Positions 9,381 to 17,759 are shown, counted from the first letter of the stretch. The stretch: 64,000 nucleotides of DNA from Metabacillus endolithicus (GCF_023078335.1 NZ_CP095550.1:3268001-3332000), one strand, 5' to 3'. A program made the numbers and translations. Notes: a model not told the origin generated them from the letters alone.

Positions 9381-9445
9381 TTGACTTAAAAGAATTAATA
9401 GATCATAATGATAATCGTTATCAATGATAATGATAATCATTAACA
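9381..9445 (+). promoter_or_regulatory. yclQ promoter overlapped by tandem Fur boxes
   Basis: TTGACT (9381-9386), a 17-base spacer and CATAAT (9404-9409) make a good sigma-A promoter. From the -10 onward there are overlapping 7-1-7 Fur-like sites with one mismatch each: 9409-9423, 9425-9439 and 9431-9445. Fur bound here would block initiation. Confidence 0.8.
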
Positions 9446-9475
9446 ATATAAATTATAAGAGGGAGAGATACACAA

Positions 9476-10525
9476 ATGAAAAAGACAAATTTATTCATCG
9501 CATTGTTAGCAGCTATGGTATTAATGCTAGCTGCTTGTGGTTCTAACGAAGAAGCTTCAACAGAACCAGCGAAAAAAGAATCAACTGAAACAGCTGCAGC
9601 TGATGATCAAGCAGAAGAAACTGCAACTGGGGAAGAAGGTACTACTTATCCATTGACTGTATCTCCAACAGTTGCATCAGTTGAAGGTGAAGAGTCAGGT
9701 TCAATTAATTTTGAAGATGTAGAATTTGAAAGTATGCCTGAAAAAATTGCTGTATTCGATTATGGTTTCTTAGATACATTAGATGCATTAGGTGTTGAAG
9801 GAATTGTTGGGGTTGCGAAGGATTCTACTCTACCGGCTCACCTTGAAAAATATGCTTCTGATGAATATAAAAGTGTTGGTGGTTTAAAAGAGCCTTTACT
9901 TGAAGATATCGCTGAAATGGCTCCTGATGTTATCTTTATCTCAGGCCGTCAGTCAGCTTATTATGAAGAACTAAAAGAAATTGCTCCAGTTGTATTTGTT
10001 GGTACTTCTCAGGATGACTACTGGAACACATTCTTATCATCAGTAGATTTAGCAGCAAAAATGTTTGATAAGGAAGCAGAGGCTGAAGAATACCTTGCAA
10101 AATTTGATTCAGCTCTAGAAGAAATAAAAGCTTTAGCCGGAAACTATGAAACTTCACTAGTAACGATGTATAACGAAGGTAAATTAGCTGGATTCGCAAC
10201 AAATTCACGTTATGGTTACATTTATGACGTTTATGGATTTAAACCAGTAACAGAGGATATCGAATCTTCTTCTCATGGTTCTAATTTCGGATTTGAGGCA
10301 ATCTTAGAATTCAATCCACAAGTATTATTTGTTATTGACCGTACAGCAGCTGTTGGAGGAGAGTCTAATATTGATGCTGATATGGAAAATGATATTGTAA
10401 AGAAAACAGAAGCTTATAAAAATGGAAAAATTGTTTACTTAGATGGTCCACTATGGTATCTAAGTGGTGGAGGCTTACAATCTGAGCTTGCAAAAATTGA
10501 TGAAGTGTTAGCTGAATTAAAATAG
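9476..10525 (+). CDS. yclQ: Siderophore-binding lipoprotein YclQ
   Basis: A 349-residue extracellular substrate-binding protein of the FecB/YclQ family. A signal peptide ends in the lipobox LMLAACGS, so the mature protein is anchored by a lipidated Cys. A long acidic, Ala/Glu/Thr-rich linker (about 22-55) precedes the two-lobed binding domain, which carries FDYGFLDTLDALG and PDVIFISGRQ. It should capture ferric petrobactin-like catecholates and deliver them to YclNO. It has its own promoter under tandem Fur boxes and its own terminator. The linker makes it somewhat longer than the roughly 317-residue B. subtilis protein. Confidence 0.88.
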   Translation: MKKTNLFIALLAAMVLMLAACGSNEEASTEPAKKESTETAAADDQAEETATGEEGTTYPLTVSPTVASVEGEESGSINFEDVEFESMPEKIAVFDYGFLDTLDALGVEGIVGVAKDSTLPAHLEKYASDEYKSVGGLKEPLLEDIAEMAPDVIFISGRQSAYYEELKEIAPVVFVGTSQDDYWNTFLSSVDLAAKMFDKEAEAEEYLAKFDSALEEIKALAGNYETSLVTMYNEGKLAGFATNSRYGYIYDVYGFKPVTEDIESSSHGSNFGFEAILEFNPQVLFVIDRTAAVGGESNIDADMENDIVKKTEAYKNGKIVYLDGPLWYLSGGGLQSELAKIDEVLAELK

Positions 10526-10534
10526 TTGATAATG

Positions 10535-10587
10535 AAAAGGATTGTCTAAATTGGTAGTGAAAGCTACCTATAGACAGTCCTTTTTTG
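10535..10587 (+). terminator. Terminator of yclQ
   Basis: A stem pairing AAAAGGATTGTCTA with TAGACAGTCCTTTT, with an inner GGTAG/CTACC stem, runs into a T-run. Confidence 0.88.
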
Positions 10588-10666
10588 GTTTTCCTTAATT
10601 AATTAAACGTTTGTTTAATATATCCTTGGTAATATCATACTAGTAGAAAATACAATGGAGGCTTCA

Positions 10667-11247
10667 ATGAAAACACTTATTATTTTAGCACACCCTAGTA
10701 AGAATAGTTTTAATGCTTCCATTTCTTATGAGGTGGAAATGCACTTAACCAATAAAGGTCATGAGGTAAGAGTTCGTGATCTATATGCATTAAAGTTTAA
10801 TCCTGTTTTGGAGGAAGATAACCACACTAATTTTTCACAAAATAAAATAACAGAAGAAATGATAGAAGAACAAAAGAACATTTTGTGGGCAGAAAACCTT
10901 GTGTTTATTTATCCAACGTGGTGGTGTGGTATGCCAGCAATATTAAAGGGATATTTCGATCGAGTGTTTACAAATGGATTTGCATTCAGATATGAGCATT
11001 TAAAGGGTGCTGAAGGTTTACTCAAAGAAAAAAATGTGTTGTGTTTCAAACAACAAGTCAGACGGAGGATTTTATGAAGCCAAACCAGCTTATCTCATCA
11101 ATGGAAACTTCTATGGATGTGGGAATTCTAGATTATTGTGGAATAAATGTTATTACACACAAATTTTTTTATTCTGTTCCAAATGTAGACAAGGAAGCAA
11201 GAGAAAAAATGCTTAAGGAAGTAAAAAGTATTGTAGATATTTTATAA
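10667..11247 (+). pseudogene. Flavodoxin-fold NAD(P)H quinone reductase, frameshifted
   Basis: Two frames together encode a complete roughly 190-residue Flavodoxin_2 (NQO/KefF-like) oxidoreductase. The first frame gives TLIILAHPSKNSFNAS and YPTWWCGMPAILKGYFDRV, the FMN-contacting region. After about residue 123 the family sequence continues in the -1 frame as VVFQTTSQTEDF ... GILDYCGINV. The switch falls at a run of seven A (11028-11034); eight A would restore one frame. The start is the ATG at 10667, five bases after GGAGG, rather than the ATG at 10655. It could be an inactivated gene, phase variation at the A-run, or a base-calling error. Confidence 0.75.
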
Positions 11248-11331
11248 TTTATTAATTTTATCCAATCTACTAAGTCGCTTATTATAGCTATGCTTAACTA
11301 TGTTATAATTTTTATAACATTAAAGGAAAGC

Positions 11332-11922
11332 GTGGTAGTAATCGTGAAAAAGCTATCATATCTATTAATCGTTATAGGATTAGGAATCGTAGGCTATGCA
11401 GGATGGGAGATTTTTGATACTAAAATGCAAACATCGAACTCATTAGCTGAAGCGAAGTCTATTGTAGAATCACCGCCTGACAAAGAAATATATAAAGAAG
11501 AAGATGGTACCTTTAAACCGCCAATAGGTGAGGCGATTGGAATCCTGCATATCCCAAGATTAAATGCAGATTTACCTATCGTAGAAGGAACAGATCCTGA
11601 TGATCTCGAAAAAGGCGTCGGCCATTATAAGGGAAGCTATTATCCTGATGAAAATGGACAAATTGTTTTGTCTGGACATAGAGATACCGTGTTTCGTAAA
11701 GCCGGTGAGTTAGAAGTTGGCGATACATTTGAAGTTATAGTACCATATGGAAACTTTGAGTACGAAATTACCGAAACAAAAATCGTTGAAGCCGACGATT
11801 TAAGTATTATTACTCTTCAAAATGAGTATGAAGAGCTTTTAGTGACGACTTGCTATCCTTTTAGCTATGTTGGGAATGCTCCACAACGTTATATTATTTA
11901 TGCAAAAAAGAAAGAAGTATAA
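11332..11922 (+). CDS. yhcS: Class D sortase YhcS
   Basis: A membrane-anchored transpeptidase that attaches surface proteins to the wall. One N-terminal helix (LIVIGLGIVGYAGW) is followed by a sortase domain with catalytic His in SGHRDT, Cys in TTCYPF and Arg in PQRYIIYA. It is collinear with B. subtilis yhcS, since yhcT, yhcU, yhcV and yhcX follow downstream. A longer frame begins at 11290, but a TATAAT-like -10 (11304-11309) lies inside it. A GTG at 11332 after AAAGGAAAG is therefore preferred, with a GTG at 11344 as alternative. In B. subtilis this enzyme serves LPDTA-type substrates; no such substrate lies beside it here. Confidence 0.85.
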   Translation: MVVIVKKLSYLLIVIGLGIVGYAGWEIFDTKMQTSNSLAEAKSIVESPPDKEIYKEEDGTFKPPIGEAIGILHIPRLNADLPIVEGTDPDDLEKGVGHYKGSYYPDENGQIVLSGHRDTVFRKAGELEVGDTFEVIVPYGNFEYEITETKIVEADDLSIITLQNEYEELLVTTCYPFSYVGNAPQRYIIYAKKKEV

Positions 11923-11926
11923 GAAG

Positions 11927-11970
11927 AAACGATTTAGTATGTCATGCTGACTGTGCTAAATCGTTTTTTT
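11927..11970 (+). terminator. Terminator of yhcS
   Basis: AAACGATTTAG pairs with CTAAATCGTTT and is followed by T7. It also faces the end of tatC. Confidence 0.88.
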
Positions 11971-11982
11971 ATTGTAGGTGTT

Positions 11983-12714
11983 TTATGGTGCCAATTGCTC
12001 TGATTCAAGGATTAGTTTTTTTCGGTACACTATTTTTGATAATGTAACACTAAATTCATATAGAAGAACTAACGGTACAATAACCAGAATATCTGAAATG
12101 AAGTCTGGGGGGGTAATAAGTACCGAAACAACAATTAAGAAAAAATAAGAGATTTTTCTTGATTTTGCAAGCCTCTGTGGATTAATGATCCCAAGTCTCG
12201 TTAAAAACATAATAATAGCAGGCATTTCAAATAAAAGGCCAAAAGGGACGGTTAGATTAATCATGAATCTAAAATATTTATCCACTGTGAAAAATGTTTC
12301 GAACTGATCGCCAGCAAGTGATTGGAGAAAGGATAAGACAATTGGAAACAGCAGAAAATACCCAAATGCGATTCCTGAAATAAACAAAATGAAGATACCG
12401 GGAATAAAAGCTAATGTTACTTTTTGCTCTTCTTTTCTGAGACCAGGCTTAACAAAAAGCCAAATTTGAAATGCAGCAACAGGAATTGTGAATGTAATTG
12501 CACTGATTCCTGCAATAGCCATGTAGATCCATAGAATATCACCAGGACCTAAGATTGCTAGTTTATCATTTAGATCTTTTACTAAGAAATGATGAATATC
12601 TTGAACGAATAAGAAAGAGATGATGAGAAAAAGAAGAAATGAAGCTAAAGTAATAATTACCCTTTTTCTTAATTCACTTAAATGATCAACAACGTTCATT
12701 TCAGTAAGATCCAC
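11983..12714 (-). CDS. tatC: Twin-arginine translocase subunit TatC
   Basis: A 243-residue membrane protein with six hydrophobic helices, and the family region HLSELRKRVIIT near the N terminus. TatC recognises twin-arginine signal peptides and builds the export site with TatA for folded proteins. It is the last gene of a phoX-tatA-tatC operon, and the phoX product carries a Tat signal, so this is very likely a dedicated pair like TatAd-TatCd with PhoD in B. subtilis. A GTG start follows AAAGGGG. A hairpin lies between tatA and tatC. Confidence 0.93.
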   Translation of the reverse strand: MDLTEMNVVDHLSELRKRVIITLASFLLFLIISFLFVQDIHHFLVKDLNDKLAILGPGDILWIYMAIAGISAITFTIPVAAFQIWLFVKPGLRKEEQKVTLAFIPGIFILFISGIAFGYFLLFPIVLSFLQSLAGDQFETFFTVDKYFRFMINLTVPFGLLFEMPAIIMFLTRLGIINPQRLAKSRKISYFFLIVVSVLITPPDFISDILVIVPLVLLYEFSVTLSKIVYRKKLILESEQLAP

Positions 12715-12757
12715 TTTTTACAACCCCTTTCAGAAGCCTGTATTTAACGAATGATAA

Positions 12758-12790
12758 AGAAGTAAGCAGGTATGTGACCTGCCTACTTCT
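12758..12790 (-). other. Hairpin between tatA and tatC
   Basis: AGAAGTAAGCAGGT and ACCTGCCTACTTCT form a 14-bp stem with one mismatch and a 5-base loop. On the minus strand only a weak T tract follows. It could partly terminate transcription or protect the upstream phoX-tatA message. Confidence 0.6.
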
Positions 12791-12798
12791 ACTGTTTA

Positions 12799-13029
12799 TT
12801 AACTACCGGTTTTACTATTAGGTCGCTCAACAGCTTGTAGCTTTGAGTTTTCATCCGCTTTATCAGCTTCTTTGTTATCGCCATTAACTAGATCATTTGT
12901 GGCTTTTTTAAATTCCTTAAGAGTTGAACCAAAAGCTCGTCCAATTTCAGGAAGCTTTGAAGGTCCGAAAATAATTAGTGCAATGACTAGAATAAGAATT
13001 AATCCGGGAATACCAATATTTTGTAGCAT
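12799..13029 (-). CDS. tatA: Twin-arginine translocase subunit TatA
   Basis: A 76-residue protein with one N-terminal membrane helix ([15 protein letters not shown]), the hinge [14 protein letters not shown], and an amphipathic helix with a charged tail. This is the standard TatA architecture. It oligomerises to let folded Tat substrates through once TatC has bound the signal. It sits 20 bp after the phoX stop and before tatC. Only one TatA-like gene is present, so in this operon it probably serves both TatA and TatB roles, as in other Gram-positive minimal Tat systems. Confidence 0.93.
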   Translation of the reverse strand: MLQNIGIPGLILILVIALIIFGPSKLPEIGRAFGSTLKEFKKATNDLVNGDNKEADKADENSKLQAVERPNSKTGS

Positions 13030-13049
13030 CTATCTTCCTCCAATTATCA

Positions 13050-14486
13050 TTAGCTCAATTTTATTCCGTGACGCTCAAATGCTGCTGCTTCTAGAACAGA
13101 CATACCTTGTGCCTCGGCAGCCTTAGCAATTGTTTCTGAAAGTTTCGGTGCAAGGTTCGCAGGAGCAGCATAGGACATTTCTCTTGCGCGTGCTGCGTTT
13201 CTGCGTTGGAATGGTCCCCAAATAGCAAAGGTCATACCAGGATCTTGAATATTGACAAAAAGTGTGTTTCCATCTGGTGAGAAGATTGGTCCGGCAAATT
13301 CAGCATCATTGAAACGGTTTGCTGCAAAAGGATAAACCTTGCCTTCTGGAGTAATTCCCATAATGCGATCTTGTCCACTTCCATCTTCTACGAACCAAAG
13401 GTCACCCCAAGGAGTACAGCAGATATTATCTGGATATTCCATTTTTTGTGCATCATTTCCTTCATAGAAAAGCTCCAATGTATTAGTATGAGGAACGTAA
13501 CGGTAAACACGTCCAAGTTTCTTATCACCAGCAGAGGTATCATCAAACCAGAAAACACCCTCTTGGAAGAACGCACCCTCAAGTCTACTGAATTCGATGC
13601 AGTTTTGTTCCTTAGCTTCCTCGCGGCACCAATGAGGATCTACTTCCTTCCATACAAGCTTAAATGTTTGTCCTGTTTTAAAGCTGCTTGCTGATGGATC
13701 AGTTACAGCTTCAATTGCTGCTGCATATAGGGTACCGCCTTTTTGTAATGATCCTGGTTTTTGGCTTAAGTCATTAGGTATAAAACGATAGAGGTAGCTT
13801 GGGCTTGCATCTTCGGTTAAGTAAACATATCCTGTTGAAGGGTCGATCGCACAAGCTTCGTGAGAAAAGCGACCCATTTCCTTGATTGGCGTTTTTGATA
13901 AGTCGTTTTCTGGTTGAAGTGGGTCAACCTCAAATACATATCCGTGGCCTTCGGAACGGTTTTCTTCACATGTTAACCAAGTGCCCCAAGGCGTCGCTCC
14001 TCCTGCACAGTTTCGGATTGTTCCTGAAGATGTAACATATTCCTTCCTAACTTCGCGATTTGGGCCTACAACGAGAGCTGATGTCCCACCTTGAGCGTTA
14101 GGGTCATAAGGATTTTTCCCAAATGCTGGACCTCCTGATAACTCATGATTTCGAACAAGAATTGTTGTATTGTTCGGACCTTCAAATGCAGCCATTCCAT
14201 CGAATTTTCCAGGAATAACTGTTCCGTCTGTCATTAACTCGCCTTGTCTGGAAATAATTTTGTAATGAAAACCTCTAGGTAAATCAAGAATTCCATTTGG
14301 ATCTGGAAGTAAATCTCCATAACCACCAAATCCGGATGTAGGGTTTCCCTTTCCTTTAGCTTGGGTTGTTTTAGCACCTACAGATAGTAACCCTGTAGTT
14401 CCTAGAGACAATGCAACTGTACTCATTCCTCCAACCTTTAGAAAATCGCGACGATTCATACTTTTAAATTCTTTGTTTTCGGTCAT
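13050..14486 (-). CDS. phoX: PhoX-type (DUF839) Tat-exported phosphatase
   Basis: A roughly 478-residue secreted protein of the DUF839/PhoX family, alkaline phosphatases that use calcium and iron. The N-terminal twin-arginine signal NRRDFLKVGGM is followed by a hydrophobic stretch and an AKG-type cleavage region. Family regions LVRNHELSGGPAFG, CAGGATPWGTWLTCEEN and RFSHEACAIDPSTG are intact. The start is the ATG eight bases after GGGAGGG; the ATG at 14504 lacks a site. A tandem PhoP-box array lies just upstream, and tatA-tatC follow directly, so the operon makes a phosphate-starvation enzyme with its own exporter. Substrate is inferred. Confidence 0.85.
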   Translation of the reverse strand: MTENKEFKSMNRRDFLKVGGMSTVALSLGTTGLLSVGAKTTQAKGKGNPTSGFGGYGDLLPDPNGILDLPRGFHYKIISRQGELMTDGTVIPGKFDGMAAFEGPNNTTILVRNHELSGGPAFGKNPYDPNAQGGTSALVVGPNREVRKEYVTSSGTIRNCAGGATPWGTWLTCEENRSEGHGYVFEVDPLQPENDLSKTPIKEMGRFSHEACAIDPSTGYVYLTEDASPSYLYRFIPNDLSQKPGSLQKGGTLYAAAIEAVTDPSASSFKTGQTFKLVWKEVDPHWCREEAKEQNCIEFSRLEGAFFQEGVFWFDDTSAGDKKLGRVYRYVPHTNTLELFYEGNDAQKMEYPDNICCTPWGDLWFVEDGSGQDRIMGITPEGKVYPFAANRFNDAEFAGPIFSPDGNTLFVNIQDPGMTFAIWGPFQRRNAARAREMSYAAPANLAPKLSETIAKAAEAQGMSVLEAAAFERHGIKLS

Positions 14487-14556
14487 CTGAGATTCCCTCC
14501 CCATAATTTTGGAGTCAGTTCATTGTTGTGTGTCTATGTACAAACTATCAGTCTTA

Positions 14557-14584
14557 CGTAAACGGAATGTGAAAATTATGTAAA
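14557..14584 (-). promoter_or_regulatory. PhoP-box array upstream of phoX-tatA-tatC
   Basis: Read on the minus strand: TTTACA-5-TTCACA-5-TTTACG, three TT-N-ACA half-sites with exact 5-base spacers. This is the geometry of Bacillus PhoP operators. It lies 71-98 bp before the chosen phoX start. Confidence 0.82.
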
Positions 14585-14605
14585 TAATTGATGAATTCTG
14601 AAAAA

Positions 14606-14656
14606 TGGTAAAAAAGAACCGTATCTATACAAGTGTGTTGATTGTCATAGATACGG
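14606..14656 (-). terminator. Terminator of yhcT
   Basis: On the minus strand CCGTATCTAT pairs with ATAGATACGG and is followed by TTCTTTTTT. Confidence 0.85.
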
Positions 14657-14664
14657 CGGCCTAT

Positions 14665-15564
14665 TTATTTAGGTAATAAAGAGAGGATATCTTGTGGAAA
14701 CGTAGCTTCTACTTTAATAGATTTGTGTGAGATAGGATGAGTTAAAGATATCATTGCAGCATGCAAAGCCTGTCGTTGTAAGAGTTTTTTGTCTCCACCA
14801 TAAAGGGTATCTCCAATGATTGGATGACCTATTGAACTTAAATGAACGCGGATTTGATGAGTTCTTCCAGTTTCAAGTTGCAGTGATACAACGGACAAGT
14901 TTTTCTTTTGGTCATAATGTTCTGTGTGATAGTGTGTTACAGCACTTTGTCCCTTTGGTGAAACTCTTCTTCGAGTAGGATGATGGCGATCCTTGCCAAT
15001 AGGCTTTTTGATCACACCATTTGGTGGAGATAATCTCCCATTTACAATAGAAATATATGTGCGTTTAATCTTTTTAGTCTGAAGCTCTTGATCTAATAGA
15101 GAATGGGCTAAGTCATTCTTAGCAAAAACAACTGCACCAGAGGTATCTCTGTCAAGACGATGAATATGTCTTACTCTTATTTTTAGTCCACATGTTTGAT
15201 AATAGTAAGCTACCCCATTCGCCAAAGTGCCCCTTTGATTTGCCTCATTGGGATGTGTATCAATTCCAGCGGGTTTATTAACAATCAGTAGGTGATCATC
15301 TTCATAAAGAACCTCTATTGCATGATCCTCTGGTATGACTCCGTAATCTTCTTCCTTAAATATATGTAAGCATAATTGATCATCTTGGATGAGTTGATGA
15401 TTCACATCTGCTTTGTGATTATTTTTCATAATAGCTGATGTGTTGTTCCACTTTTGAATAAGTGCTTTTGAAGCACCAAGCTTTTGCGTTAATATGTGGA
15501 AAACAGTATTGTTTGCCCAGTCTACTGGGATGTCTATTTCGAGCCATTCACCGACACGTTTCAT
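14665..15564 (-). CDS. yhcT: RluA-family RNA pseudouridine synthase YhcT
   Basis: A 299-residue enzyme that isomerises uridine in RNA. An N-terminal S4-like region precedes the catalytic domain, whose HRLDRDTSG motif holds the catalytic Asp. VNKPAGI and TGRTHQIRVH are the usual family blocks. The frame opens at 15651, but the ATG at 15564, preceded by GGTGA, fits homologue starts (MKRVGEWLEI). Its place between yhcS and yhcU mirrors B. subtilis. The RNA site modified cannot be told from sequence. Confidence 0.88.
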   Translation of the reverse strand: MKRVGEWLEIDIPVDWANNTVFHILTQKLGASKALIQKWNNTSAIMKNNHKADVNHQLIQDDQLCLHIFKEEDYGVIPEDHAIEVLYEDDHLLIVNKPAGIDTHPNEANQRGTLANGVAYYYQTCGLKIRVRHIHRLDRDTSGAVVFAKNDLAHSLLDQELQTKKIKRTYISIVNGRLSPPNGVIKKPIGKDRHHPTRRRVSPKGQSAVTHYHTEHYDQKKNLSVVSLQLETGRTHQIRVHLSSIGHPIIGDTLYGGDKKLLQRQALHAAMISLTHPISHKSIKVEATFPQDILSLLPK

Positions 15565-15732
15565 GAAGGTCACCATTCCTTTATTGCATGTTTTGTGTAA
15601 AGAAAAGTATACAGAACAATGAATGGATGTACAATCTAGTTCCGGTAACACTTACCTCTAAAATGTTGTTATAGACTATGGTATGCTTATTACAGCTAAT
15701 AAAAGGTTAATAGGAGAAAAAGGGTGATATAA

Positions 15733-16137
15733 GTGAAGGTTGTTGTGGCGTCAACGGACGAGCAAGAAAACCACATAGCGGAGTTAGTTGAACAACTGTA
15801 TACCGAAATTTTTCCGAGGTTCTTTCCAGATGATGAAATTTTCGAGTTAAAAAAACTAAAAGTGCTTCAGCCGCAAGCATCTGATCAGGTATACAATGGG
15901 ACATTAAAGGATGCATTTCAAATTATTTCAAGCCTTCAAGCATTGATTGCCGTTCTTGACTTAATTAATGATTGTAAAGATGAAAAAGAATATGAAGAAA
16001 TGTTTGAGCGGAATAGCCAGAACTTAAATGAATATGGTTATTTCTTTCCTTTGTCCTTTTCTCAATTTAAACATGCTGAGAGTAGGGAAGGGAAATTTAG
16101 TCAATTCATTAAGCCGGCTAATCACTTCATGATCTAG
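15733..16137 (+). CDS. yhcU: YhcU-like conserved protein (DUF5365)
   Basis: A 134-residue soluble protein of unknown function, identified by size and position next to yhcT as in B. subtilis. It begins MKVVVASTDEQENHI and ends with a conserved-looking GKFSQFIKPANHFM. It has no membrane segment, catalytic motif or cysteine cluster. Translation starts at a GTG six bases after GGGTGA. It is transcribed divergently from yhcT and closed by a long bidirectional terminator. Confidence 0.75.
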   Translation: MKVVVASTDEQENHIAELVEQLYTEIFPRFFPDDEIFELKKLKVLQPQASDQVYNGTLKDAFQIISSLQALIAVLDLINDCKDEKEYEEMFERNSQNLNEYGYFFPLSFSQFKHAESREGKFSQFIKPANHFMI

Positions 16138-16144
16138 CTAGTTG

Positions 16145-16190
16145 AAAAAAGCACGGAATCACATTTGATGTGTGATTCCGTGCTTTTTTA
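16145..16190. terminator. Bidirectional terminator between yhcU and the thioredoxin gene
   Basis: AGCACGGAATCACA / TGTGATTCCGTGCT is a perfect 14-bp stem flanked by an A-run and a T-run, so it works on both strands. Confidence 0.92.
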
Positions 16191-16661
16191 TTACTCAGCT
16201 TTCCAATCATTTAATAATGAACGAAATGCCTCTTCTGTATTTGATCCTTCTGAACGTGCTACTTCTTTACCATCTTGATAATGAACAAGAGTAGGTGTTC
16301 CAGTTATATTGTATTGTTGCCATGCGTCTTCAAATTCTAATAAATTCAGTTGGTTGATCTCGACACCAACTTCATCTGCAATTGGCATTAATACAGGGGT
16401 AGTTGCTTTACAATGCTCACATAATGGGCTAAAAAAGTAGACAACTGTATCTTCTTTGTTTTCTAACTTCTTTTCCAATTCATCTGGAAGAATTATGTTT
16501 TGATAATTAGGGTCATCAAGCTGATCTATTGTTGCGGGATCGAGATCACTCTTTCCATACACATTTCCTTCAGCTTTTTGATTGTTTTGATATGTTGTAA
16601 CAAATGCTAGTCCACCAAAAAGAATTAAAATAACTGCACCAAAAATAAGAATTTTTTTCAT
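16191..16661 (-). CDS. Membrane-anchored thioredoxin-like protein (CEHC active site)
   Basis: A 156-residue thiol-disulfide oxidoreductase with an N-terminal membrane anchor (ILIFGAVILILFGGLAFV) and a thioredoxin fold outside the membrane. The redox motif is FFSPLCEHCKATTP, a CxxC with Glu-His between the cysteines, and the cis-proline loop is TGTPTLVHY. Its ATG follows the stop of bdbC by one base, so the pair is coupled. BdbC would reoxidise this protein, which would form disulfides in exported proteins. It takes the place of the DsbA-like BdbD of B. subtilis. Confidence 0.82.
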   Translation of the reverse strand: MKKILIFGAVILILFGGLAFVTTYQNNQKAEGNVYGKSDLDPATIDQLDDPNYQNIILPDELEKKLENKEDTVVYFFSPLCEHCKATTPVLMPIADEVGVEINQLNLLEFEDAWQQYNITGTPTLVHYQDGKEVARSEGSNTEEAFRSLLNDWKAE

Positions 16662-16662
16662 C

Positions 16663-17094
16663 TTATTTACCTGCTTTCTTTAGAATTAATAAGCTTGTAA
16701 TAAAAACAATTGTAAAACCGATTAGTGCTAAAAAAGGAATAGTCATAAAACCTAGCCAATTAATATACTCACCTGTACAAGGAACAATTCCGCATGAAAC
16801 AGAATTTTCTCCTAAAAATGGAACCTTTTGGACTCCATAATGATAAAGAGAGATACAGCCTCCAATTGCAGATAATATAAGTGTATAAAGAGCAATACCT
16901 GCATCCTTTTTATAAACACCAATTCCTAAAATAATAACTAAAGGATACATGAAAATTCGTTGATACCAACAAAGCTCACATGGAGTGTATTTTAATATTT
17001 CAGAGAAGTAAAGACTACCTAATGTAGCAATAAATGATGCCATCCATGCTATTGATAATAAATTTTCTACTTGTTTTTTAGTAGAGCTCGACAT
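16663..17094 (-). CDS. bdbC: DsbB-like disulfide-bond oxidoreductase BdbC
   Basis: A roughly 143-residue membrane protein with four helices. The first redox pair CELC sits in PCELCWYQRIFMYP, and the second pair is in CGIVPC. This is the BdbC/DsbB arrangement that passes electrons from an extracellular thiol oxidase to menaquinone. The start at 17094 follows GAGGG at 5 bases, whereas the ATG at 17106 has no site. It is the first gene of a two-gene operon with the thioredoxin-like partner. Confidence 0.9.
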   Translation of the reverse strand: MSSSTKKQVENLLSIAWMASFIATLGSLYFSEILKYTPCELCWYQRIFMYPLVIILGIGVYKKDAGIALYTLILSAIGGCISLYHYGVQKVPFLGENSVSCGIVPCTGEYINWLGFMTIPFLALIGFTIVFITSLLILKKAGK

Positions 17095-17329
17095 ATCATC
17101 CCTCATTCACTAATTTATGTACCATTAAATTATAAAGGCTTAGGTAATAGACTGTAAAAGAATTCAACAGAAAAAATGGAAGTAACAGGGTATTTTTTGA
17201 ATTTTCCTTGAATTCGAGGTATTTTTGTCCTATTTTTTGATTAATGTAAGATGGGTATTCATTATAAAAACTTCTAATTATAATTCCTTTTATCTAATCC
17301 ATACTAAATTTGAAAGGGAGGGATGAGTC

Positions 17330-17755
17330 TTGAATACAATTCAAGAGTGTATGACAACAAGTGTTGCAACTGTTTCATCTAATCAAACGATTAAAGAAGC
17401 AGCAGAGTTAATGAGTCAAAATAATGTTGGTTCTATTCCTGTTGTTGATAATGGTCAATTAAGAGGTATAATTACGGACCGTGACATTACTCTTCGCTCA
17501 ACTGCTGAGGGACTTGATAGCAATACATTAGTTTCTCAAGTCATGTCAACAAACCTTGTATCAGGTCACACGAGCATGTCAACTGAAGAAGCTGCAAAGG
17601 TAATGGCTCAACATCAAATCCGTCGACTTCCAATTGTTGAAAATAATCAATTAGTTGGGATTGTTGCATTAGGTGATTTGGCAACAAATCAAATGTCCGA
17701 TGAAGCAGCTGGACATGCCTTAACGAATATCTCTGAACCGAATAAAACAAATTAA
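17330..17755 (+). CDS. yhcV: Two-CBS-domain protein YhcV
   Basis: A 141-residue protein made of two CBS domains (about 8-60 and 72-125), each with the G-x-[IV]-[TA]-x-x-D-[IL] ending seen in GIITDRDITLR and GIVALGDLATN. CBS pairs bind adenosyl ligands and act as energy or metabolite sensors. The TTG start is eight bases after GGGAGG. It matches B. subtilis yhcV in size and position. There is no attached catalytic domain, so it probably regulates a partner that is not evident here. Confidence 0.87.
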   Translation: MNTIQECMTTSVATVSSNQTIKEAAELMSQNNVGSIPVVDNGQLRGIITDRDITLRSTAEGLDSNTLVSQVMSTNLVSGHTSMSTEEAAKVMAQHQIRRLPIVENNQLVGIVALGDLATNQMSDEAAGHALTNISEPNKTN

Positions 17756-17759
17756 GAAG

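Noticed and set aside
11028..11034. Programmed -1 frameshift in the flavodoxin-fold gene
   Set aside because: The A-run is slippery, but I see no upstream Shine-Dalgarno-like stimulator or downstream structure, and the family is normally read in one frame.
17225..17256. SigB-type promoter before yhcV
   Set aside because: A GGGTAT occurs, but no acceptable GTTT element lies at the right spacing.
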